From Bactrocera neohumeralis (taxonomy: Eukaryota; Arthropoda; Insecta; Diptera; Tephritidae), in NCBI RefSeq assembly GCF_024586455.1, contig NC_065921.1:43236574-43300573 (forward strand): a DNA stretch of 64,000 nucleotides, in the 5' to 3' direction. A program made the translations under genes and the position numbers. The notes under the pieces were generated by a model. The model saw only the letters and a program-made list of their open reading frames with translations. It made no database searches and was not told where the DNA came from. Positions 56,610-64,000 of this stretch are shown here, in pieces (within the stretch, counting starts at the first letter, position 1; each line of letters begins with the position of its first letter).

Positions 56610-57720
56610 ATACATTTTTTTGGATCAAATATTTCGCAATTGCACTACAATTATTTTGAACCAAAAAAAATGTTGTTGTATATTTATAGTTACCAACCCA
56701 GGATATATTATATTTTGACCTGCTTTTGTTCAGAGATACAGTGATATGTATATTTATAGCTTATGCCGACATACATATGTATGTATATATGTACTTACAC
56801 ACATAAGTATGTATTATACACAGTACAAATATACGAAACTATTATATAATCGATACAGAAACGATAAATCATACAACTTAATTAAAGCACTTAAGTTAGA
56901 CCCGTAGCCTTCAACGTCGTGGCCACGGAAATCTTATCAAATTTTGATGGAAAACTCGCTTTAATTGCGGAAATTTCAGGCAATTGAGTGTAGAAAATGG
57001 GTTATTAAATTAACACGCCACTAAAAAGGTTCACGAACTGAAAGCTTCCCCTCGCAAGAGTTTACATGACGCACACATGCTTACTTTGGTCTGTATGTGT
57101 GCGTGTGTGCATTCCAACTTGCATGTGAGTCTCGCCGTACTACGCACTTGTAGCGCTACCATAAACAGTTTTATTTATTTGTTGTTTTATTTTATTTTTT
57201 GTTGTTTTTTATTTCTTTTCGCCTCTATATTTGCTGTCTGGGCGCTGCGTGTGACACGTGAGTGAATACTTATGCATATGTATGTGTGTGTGTAGGTTTG
57301 TGTGCTTGAATAACGTGCTATGCTTCGGTAATATTCAACACAGCAACAACAATGCCAACAAACAATAACAGAGAGTCGATTTAACAACGCCAACAAAAAC
57401 AACAATGGCACCGATCAAAACACCAAAGATAGCAACAAATAACCGTGAAACCAAAAGTATGTTGAAACCGCCGAACGAATGCGAAATAGAGGGGGAAATG
57501 GAAATGAAGTTGGCGCAAAAACAAAAATATGTTTATAAATTCATAAAACACGTTTGCGGTCAAATGGCGAACTTTGAAACATAAATGTAATAAAAGTAAT
57601 GGGGAGCCGAAGAAGGAACGTACAAAGGGCCAAAAAAGAGATTACTTAAAAATGCGCAGCAGAAATGGTTTGAAAAATATTCAATACATATTGTATTTGT
57701 TTATGAGTACATATTTTTAT
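56610..57720. other. Non-coding stretch
   Basis: Holds an ACATATGTATGTATATATGT tract at 56771-56795, T-rich sequence at 57170-57215 and a CAA-rich stretch (57338-57412). No gene is recognised. Confidence 0.4.
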
Positions 57721-57759
57721 ATACAGTGCGTTCAAAAAATAATGTTTTCTTTTTCCAAA

Positions 57760-59035
57760 GTCAACAAGAATTGGGGCCTTAAACCAAGTATAATCATGTG
57801 GATGTATACGGCTGTCATAAGACCTATACTTACATATGGAGCTCTGGTATGGTGGCCAGCGCTAAACAAACAATACAATATTAGAAAATTAAATGGAATA
57901 CAAAGAGCAGCATGTGCGGGTGTTACGGGTGCAATCAGGTCATGTCCGACTGATGCGCTCAATGTGATCCTGCATCAACTACCAATGGACATTTTTATTC
58001 ACAAAACAGCAGCTATTGCGGCAATAAGAATAAAAGAATTGGGAGGTTGGAATCAGCAGAACTACGGACATAGTGTAATTCTAAACAAGTTCACTATTAA
58101 CAAATCAGACTACATTCTCCCAAAGCTGGATTTCAATAGACACTTCCAGGTGAGGATACCATCTAGACGAGAGTGGAGAAGAGGTTCAATGGTAGAGGAA
58201 GATACCACCTCAGTCTATACCGACGGGTCCAAAATGGACTGCGGAGTAGGCACGGGGGTATTCTCCGCTGATCTAGGCATATCTCTCGCTATACGTCTAT
58301 CGAACTCGGCTAGCATCTTCCAAGCAGAAGTACTAGGCATAGAAAAAGCCTGCGAAGTTCTATTAGAAAACCACGGGAATATACATAAAGCAACTATATT
58401 TACGGACAGCCAGGCGGCCCTCCTGGCATTGTCTTCACCCATGACAAATTCCAGTATAGTTCACAACTGCAAGAGAGCACTAAGCTCAATAAAAGACAAG
58501 CTCCAGCTAAACTTGATCTGGGTTCCCGGCCACAGGAACATTTTCGGTAACGAAAAAGCAGACGAGTTGGCAAAGGCAGGAGCTAATACCAAGCCCGCTA
58601 GGATCGATAAAAGGAGAGATCAATAGACAATTTCAGCAAATTGCAAACAACAGGTGGAAAAACTTTACAAAATGCGTCATAACTAAACAATTATGGCCAA
58701 CATATGACAGGAAAAGAACCAATGACTTATTAAATAGGTCAAGAAAAAGTATTTACAAAATAACAGCTACCACAACAGGGCACTGGCCATTTAGGGAACA
58801 TGCGTCCAAAATGGGATTGCCCTACAAAGACATCTGCCGTGGCTGCGGAGTAGCAGGGAACAAGGAAACAATCTTCCACTTTCTCTGCGAATGCCCAGCT
58901 CTAGCACAGATCCGACACAAAACACTCGGAATCAACCAAGCACCAAACCTTGAATGGATTTCCACCAAAAGCATATCGGACATAAGTAGTTTCATCGAAA
59001 CCTCAAAATGGTTTGAGAGAGAAGGTGAAACGTAA
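57760..59035 (+). pseudogene. LINE ORF2 C-terminus: thumb region, RNase H, zinc knuckle
   Basis: The long frame to 58626 includes MYTAVIRPILTYGALVWWPA (post-polymerase region, about 57800-57865) and a complete RNase H domain: SVYTDGSKMDCGVGTGVF (58213, first D), SIFQAEVLGIEKACEVLL (E), ATIFTDSQAALLAL (D) and IWVPGHRNIFGNEKADELAK (H and last D, about 58518-58575). All expected catalytic residues are present. A one-base shift near 58595 ends this frame; the adjacent frame continues GEINRQFQQIANNRW to GHWPFREHASKMGLP and a CRGCG...HFLCECPAL zinc-knuckle (about 58830-58900), stopping at 59033. Reverse transcriptase catalytic motifs and endonuclease are missing. The first 60 codons of the open frame (from 57574) are flanking sequence, not LINE. 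Confidence 0.88.
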
Positions 59036-59128
59036 TAGCAGATACAGGAGGTTCTACGAATAGTGTTTCAAAATGGCACATCAAGTGCTAATTGAGCCCG
59101 ATAGGGCTGCACTCCTACCTACCTACCT
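57760..59128 (+). mobile_element. 5'-truncated LINE with RNase H, 3' tail (CTAC)n
   Basis: Begins within the post-polymerase region of ORF2 and ends in a short 3'UTR (GAGCCCGATAGGGCTGCACT) and the repeat tail CTACCTACCTACC at 59116-59128. The 5' flank CTTTTTCCAAAGT (57748-57760) and the 3' flank CTTTTTCAAAGT (59127-59138) are near copies, a likely target-site duplication. 5' truncation with a simple-repeat tail and a duplication is how target-primed reverse transcription leaves LINE copies. RNase H places it in an I/R1/LOA-related lineage. Confidence 0.8.
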
Positions 59129-59244
59129 TTTTCAAAGTGAAGGTAGCGTTTATTGGGAAAAATGTTCTTATTATAAGTAGAAACTACATGGTTTTTTATA
59201 GCTGTCGTTTAAGCAATACTTGCTCCAGTCACCCGAGTTGTCTA

Positions 59245-59560
59245 TTAAAACCTCACATCTTGCCACTTAAGTTTCCACATATTGCACAGGAAGCGATTCT
59301 CGGTCACTCCAGAATGAAATTTTTTGGTAATAGTTAAATTAATTGTTTTCTTTATATTTACCGAAGCATTCTCTTTTGGATTGGCGTCTGGTTTCAATGA
59401 TGGCCAATCTAAAGCGACACTATGCTTTTCTTTTTTCCATCCATAATTCTGCTCCTTTTGAATAAATGTTTGCCCCTTTATACGCCAAACACGTCTCAAG
59501 GGGTTGAATAATACAAAAGTTGACTCTTCGGTAAATACTTATTAAATTGCTCCAATCACG
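59245..59560 (-). pseudogene. Tc1-like transposase fragment
   Basis: On the minus strand: TEESTFVLFNPLRRVWRIKG (first catalytic region, with E where D is expected), GQTFIQKEQNYGWKKEKHSV, then directly ALDWPSLKPDANPKENASVN, matching the third block where WPxxSPDxNPIEN is usual. The second aspartate block has been deleted between them. Frame breaks follow near 59330. Confidence 0.75.
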
Positions 59561-59769
59561 ATTAATATTTTCCTTCGCCCAATTCAATATTTTTTCTATG
59601 AGTGTTTTTGAAAGTATGTAAATTAAAGGAGAATAATAGCTTCATCCTCACGTTTAGATATCACGTTATTCCTTCTTATTCATGGCTTGTCATCTAACTA
59701 GTTTCAGCTTTCCATAATGGTCAGACCTCACGCTCGCTATTCACTTACTATGTTAATAAAAGAAATAAA

Positions 59770-60862
59770 AACAAGTAAGGAAGGGCTAAGTTCGGGTGTC
59801 ACCGAACATTTTATACTCTCGCATGGTAAAGTGATAATCGAGATTTCATTATCCGTCATTTAAATATTTTTCAAATACCGTATTTTTGTAAAGTTTTATT
59901 CCGCTATCATCATTGGTTCCTAATGTTTATACTCGTATTATACAGAGAAGGCATCAGATGGAATTCAAAATAGCTTTTTATTGGAAGAAGGCGTGGTTGT
60001 GAACCGATTTCACCCAAATTTCGTACATGTCATCAGAGTGTTAAGAAAATATTATATACCGAATTTCATTGAAATCGGTCTAGTAGTTCCTGAGATATGG
60101 TTTTTGGTCCATAAGTGGGCGGCGCCACGCCCATTTTCAATTTTTAAAAAAAGGCTGGGTGCAGCTTCCTTCTGCCACTTCTTCCGTAAAATTTAGTGTT
60201 TCTGACGTTTTTTATTAGTCGGTTAACGCACTTTTAGTGATTTTCAACATAACCTTTGTATGGGAGGTGGGCGTGGTTATTATCCGATTTCTTCCATTTT
60301 TGAACTGTGTATGGAAATGCCTGAAGAAACCGACTCTGTAGAGTTTGGTTGACATAGCTATAGTAGTTTCTGAGATATGTACAAAAAACTTAGTAGGGGG
60401 CGGGGCCACGCCCACTTTTCCAAAACAATTGCGTCCAAATATGCCCTCCCTAATGCGATCCTTTGTGCCAAATTTCACTTTAATATCTTTATTTATGGCT
60501 TAGTTATGACACTTTATAGATTTTCGGTATCCGCCATTTTGTGGGCGTGGCAGTTGGTCGATTTGGCCCATCTTCGAACTTAACCTTCTTATGAAGCCAA
60601 GGAATACGTGTACCAAGTTTCATCATGATATCTCAATTTTTACTCAAGTTACAGCTTGCACGGACGGACGGACAGACGGACGGACGGACGGACAGACGGA
60701 CGGACAGACAGACATCCGGATTTCGACTCTACTCGTCGCCCTGATCACTTTGGTATATATAACCCTATATCTGACTCTTTTAGTTTAAGGACTTACAAAC
60801 AACCGTTATGTGAAGAAAACTATAATACTCTCGTTAGCAACATTGTTGCGAGAGTATAAAAA
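59770..60862 (+). mobile_element. 1.09-kb non-coding element with stem-loop and GGAC microsatellite, copy 2
   Basis: Collinear with 53524-54555: same start (AACAAGTAAGGAAGGGCTAA), same stem-loop, the internal phrases GGAGGTGGGCGTGGTTATTA and GGGGGCGGGGCCACGCCCAC, and the same end TTGTTGCGAGAGTATAAAAA. Here the GGAC/AGAC microsatellite (60660-60712) is longer, and about 60 bp after it (CCGGATTTCGACTCTACTCG to TTTTAGTTTAAG) are present that copy 1 has lost. No coding sequence is seen. Confidence 0.8.
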
Positions 60863-61019
60863 CAACTGACATAATTCAAACATGCTACTACCATAAAGAC
60901 ATTCACGCGTAGCGATTCACGTTTATTGTTGTCAATTTACTCGAAACGGTTTTTCCGTAGCGGTCGTTAAAGTTTACTAAGTACGTATATACCCAGGTGT
61001 CACACGGAGATAAATTAAG

Positions 61020-61997
61020 CGATTATGATGGTTTCAGCACGATATTGTTTGAAAATTTGCCAGAAAACTCACGAAGAATCAATGGAGTATGCGACGGTGC
61101 ATTATAGTGGTGTAAAAATCAAGAATTGTTCGGCACATAATTCCGTCCTCTCTTTACGAAAAGCTTCGCGCAAATGACGCATAACATTCAAATAGTATAT
61201 TTGTCGAACCTTTGGCCGGTCGGAAGGGATTCGAAGTGCATCACACTTCGATAATAGAAGAAAACTGTCAACATAACATTGATTTTTGATCTTCTTTGAC
61301 GTGGTTTTCACGATATTCAGCAGATTGATCATTTATTTCCGGGTCGTAAGCATAGATCCCAGACTCATCGCCAGTAGTAATACGTTTCATGACATCCTGG
61401 TAGTCGGAAAACATTGCTTCATAGACGTAAACGCGACGGCTGTTTTTCGAAAAAATTTAGTGATTTTGGAACCTATCGTGCTTGCACTTTTCTTTGGCCC
61501 AAATGATCTTTCAAAATGGTTTTCACTGACATTTCCCATATTCTAACGATGGTAATCTCAAACACCAATTCCTTTATTTTATTGACATGTTGATCATCAG
61601 TTGATGTTGATGGCCGTCCTAGAAGTGGTTCGTCGTTAACGTATTCTCGACCTTCTTTGAATAATTTGTACCAATCAAAAACACTTGCTCGCTTCAAACA
61701 AATATCATTGAAGGCCTTTTCCAACATTCTGAACGTTTCGGCACCAGAAATTTGATTCCGTCCAAAAATATTTAATGGAACTTCTTTGTTGAATAATTTC
61801 ACTCATCGCAAAAGGGGCCACCAAATGCGCTTTATGTACCTCAGAAGGAGCTTCTACTAAACTTTAATGATTATTTTGAAGTGGCATGTGGCACAGATGT
61901 TACTGACAGGCATTCCAATCTTTAAAAGAATATTGGGACGAATGGGTTTACGCGCGAAATTTAAATTATGAAGTCTTACTATTTTTTGCCCACATTA
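61020..61997 (-). mobile_element. mariner element (family of 52.8 kb), 3' truncated
   Basis: The 5' terminus TGTGGGCAAAAAATAGTAAG is near 61997. The transposase frame 61802-61473 reads IFGRNQISGAETFRMLEKAF, the EGREYVNDEPLLGRPSTSTD linker and VKTILKDHLGQRKVQAR. A second frame (61470-61320) has NFFEKQ, YQDVMKRITTGDESGIYAYD (first aspartate, W replaced by G) and the third (61332-61102) has LNVMRHLREAFRKERTEL. The last recognisable part is the HHDN block (about 61110, degraded to HHYN-like) and FLANFQT near 61050; the C-terminus and 3' terminal repeat are missing. Although broken, it preserves the uninterrupted target of the 53.5-kb insertion. Confidence 0.85.
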
Positions 61998-61999
61998 TT

Positions 62000-63045
62000 A
62001 TAATTAAGCTCCTTTACAATTATAAACATATTTTCTCTTAAAAGTATGTTTTAAGCCATTTGGATTTTATTTTCATCCCAAAGGAATTTACTTGAATAAA
62101 TTCAAAGTTTTTGGACAGTTTTCTTTACATTTCGTAATTGATGTCGAGCGATATACTTATGTATAGTATACTATGTATTGTAGGTATTTCCTACAAAATT
62201 CAGTGACTGATGGACGAAAATGAATTATAAGAAATTGGTCTAATTAACCGCGGTCATTATTTTCAATCGTCTCTGTGAGTATTACCTTTATTCGACGGCA
62301 AAGCGATTGGCCAACGCACGTGTTATAGAGAGCGTTCGTTGCAAATTTTTCCTTGGTTTTCGTTTTTATTTTCTTTTCTTCTATCGCTTTGCATTTTGCT
62401 GGCATTTAACGCCCTCGGCCACATTTAACCTTAATTAACTGCAAAAAAATTAGTAACTTTCCATATTTTTTATTTATGCGACCTCATTTTGCCTTTACTG
62501 CTGTTTCGTTCTTTTGTAAAATGTTTGCTCTTACAGAGATATGTATTTATGTATGTATACATATAAGTATGTATGTATAGATTTCCTTTTAGCAAAGATT
62601 GCAAATAATCTTTAAATAGTTACTTGAAGCTTTCGCTTAATAATACTAGGAATAAAATATATAATTTACGATATTTCGCTATTTATCATAGTTTAGCAAT
62701 CAATCAATGCCTTTGTTACAGACTCGTGAAGTTTTTGATATTTCTTAAAATTTATGCTAATCTCGAGCCACAGTTTATTTAGGGTAATCCCCCTTCGCAA
62801 TACTGCAATTTTATAAATATAATTTTTATTTTAAGTTAATACAGACTATTCAATAATTGACTTGTGTCACTAATCGAGACTTTATTGTGGGGAAATCGAA
62901 TTTGATGTCAATATTTATTAAGCAATTTATTAGATGTAGTCGGGAATCGTGTTGACAAGATATCGAAAATAAAATAAAAGCTACTTCACATACTAAAAAT
63001 TAGCAAAAGGTATGAAGAAATCTGAGAAAGTAGTATTAAATTTTT
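62000..63045. other. Non-coding stretch, nothing recognised
   Basis: AT-rich with a GTATGTATACATATAAGTATGT-type tract near 62548-62578. No long frames, terminal repeats or repeat-family phrases were found. Confidence 0.4.
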
Positions 63046-63049
63046 TTAC

Positions 63050-63860
63050 ATACATTGTGACAAAAAAGTATCCGGAAATTGTAAATAACAACGATTTTTC
63101 CAGGCCTCGGAAACACTTTTCATAACAGCTTTTTGGGATGGCATTTAGCTCATTCAGAGAATTTTGTTTTATCTCTACGATCGACTAAAACGGGTTCCAC
63201 GGAGCGGAAATTTCAGTTTGGGGAACAAGAAAAAATCACACGGAACCAAAACCGGTGAATACAGTGGTTAATCGATGGTATTCACTGCGTTTTGGGCTTT
63301 AAGTTCGGTCACAATCGTGGCTCGTTGCGTTGGTGTATTATCATCTTGTAAAATCTATGAATTGATCTTCCACAATCCACGGATTTTCTTACGCAAACGC
63401 CTTAATATGGCCAAAAGAACTCCTTATTGACCGTCTGTTCCTCCGAAACAAAGTAATGATGCACTAAACCACCAATATGAAAAACAATGAGCATCAGCTT
63501 GATTTATGAGCGGCTTTGGCGTTGTTTTTTTGGTTATAATATTCTCCATGAATGTGGGGTCGGAATTCTCACGATTAAGCATTTCCAAAGAGACTTTTAA
63601 ACGAAAAAATTCATTTATCAATCAACAACACAAACGAGAGATGTCGAACTTTCTTGTCGTTAAATAACGATTTCAATCACCACACTGTTTAAATATTTTC
63701 AGCATTTCAGAACGAGGCATGTCTTCAACGATCTCTCGACTGTCTTTCAAAGCTTTGTACCACTCGTAGGCTTGTGTTTTTGATAAAACCTTATTACCCT
63801 AAGGCTTTTCCACATTCGCAACCATTCCACACACGAAATTAGGTTAGAAAGTTTAAGAAA
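63050..63860 (-). mobile_element. mariner element (family of 14.1 kb), internally deleted
   Basis: The 3' terminus on the minus strand is CCGGATACTTTTTTGTCACA followed by ATGTA near 63049. From the 5' side, mixed frames read SCVEWLRMWKSLRVI, KTQAYEWYKAL-like text and EIVEDMPRSEMLK (63700), then SSDPTFMENIIT-like text (about 63555). The first aspartate block (GDETW) is deleted and the sequence resumes at HHYFVSEEQTVNKEFF (63435). The second block reads LQDDNTPTQRATIVT (63340), and the third reads PLYSPVLVPCDFFLFPKLKF with D to V at one position but CDFF retained. The family matches the nested mariner at 14.1-14.7 kb. Confidence 0.8.
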
Positions 63861-64000
63861 AAAAAAAACTTGCGAATTTATTATTTTATTTCTTAAATAT
63901 GGGTTGAGTAATTTTATTCGGACCTTTTGTACATTATTGACCATACTTTTGACAATCTAGGGTAATTTTTTTTCCTCACTTTTTTGGTTTACAAATTTTA

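Larger units (their letters stand above)
57725..59700 (-). mobile_element. Tc1-like element interrupted by a LINE; one end seen
   Basis: CAGTGCGTTCAAAAAATAAT preceded by TA at 57723 looks like the 3' terminus of a Tc1/mariner element. The sequence continues past the LINE at 59129 with TTTTTCAAAGTGAAGGTAGC. Transposase remains on the minus strand at 59245-59560. The other terminus was not found before the 59.77-kb repeat, so the span is approximate and the joining of the two sides is inferred. Confidence 0.5.

Noticed and set aside
57574..57759. First 60 codons of the 350-residue frame as the true start of a gene
   Set aside because: The LINE homology begins only near 57760, just after a putative target duplication; the upstream codons belong to flanking sequence that happens to be open.
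1..64000. tRNA, rRNA, CRISPR arrays, bacterial defence operons or endogenous viral genes
   Set aside because: No tRNA B-box context, rRNA core, regular spaced repeats, ribosome-binding-site-linked gene strings or viral polymerase/capsid motifs were found. The LINE fragments carry RNase H and post-polymerase motifs, not retroviral gag/pol/env.

Overview
The window looks like non-coding, transposon-filled chromosomal DNA from a fly, most likely a higher fly and probably a tephritid fruit fly. The evidence is strong AT-richness, dozens of back-to-back ACAT/ATGT microsatellites that switch strand at a CATATG centre, and a transposon population dominated by mariner and Tc1-like elements. The genus is an inference; no host gene anchors it. 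I found no convincing host protein-coding gene, tRNA, rRNA, CRISPR array or prokaryotic-type system. It is probably intergenic or deep intronic sequence.

Layout. From 0 to 9 kb there are dispersed repeats, a decayed minisatellite, a foldback repeat and two mellifera-type mariners in opposite orientation (2.65-3.59 and 5.58-6.75 kb). From 9.3 to 14.7 kb lie a Tc1-like pseudogene, a reverse transcriptase tail, a mariner end, and two decayed copies of a DDE transposase with a WPPRSCDLTP-type core, one of them split by another mariner. At 16.8-18.5 kb is a Tc1-like element rearranged into a near-perfect hairpin with two 3' ends. From 18.8 to 21 kb are a LINE RNase H remnant, a third copy of the WPPRSCDLTP-type transposase and a TTAA-flanked non-autonomous element whose second copy is at 33.9-34.5 kb. 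At 27.05-28.70 kb is a complete-ended Tc1-like element with long terminal repeats. From 31.6 to 39.7 kb are a PIF/Harbinger-like remnant with intron-like signals and two pogo-like elements with TA target duplications. The stretch 34.6-37.9 kb is the longest without a recognised element.

The right third is a stack of nested insertions. At 43.7-47.8 kb are three mariner remnants. At 47.85-50.74 kb is a hAT-like element with an exact 8-bp target duplication, interrupted by a 927-bp TA-flanked element; the intact opposite arm supplies the empty site. At 52.78-56.61 kb a single mariner is cut by a 1-kb repeat with a stem-loop and a GGAC microsatellite and by a 1645-bp Tc1-like element. At 57.7-59.7 kb a 5'-truncated LINE with intact RNase H motifs sits inside another Tc1-like element. 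A second copy of the 1-kb repeat (59.77-60.86 kb) and two more mariners (61.0-62.0 and 63.05-63.86 kb) close the window.

Every transposase I could read is broken by stops, frameshifts, deletions or lost catalytic residues. The least damaged are the Tc1-like element at 54.7-56.3 kb and the LINE 3' end at 57.8-59.0 kb. The genes do not form a pathway; what the window offers is a readable insertion history and several structures, especially the 16.8-18.5 kb hairpin, that could feed small-RNA production if transcribed.
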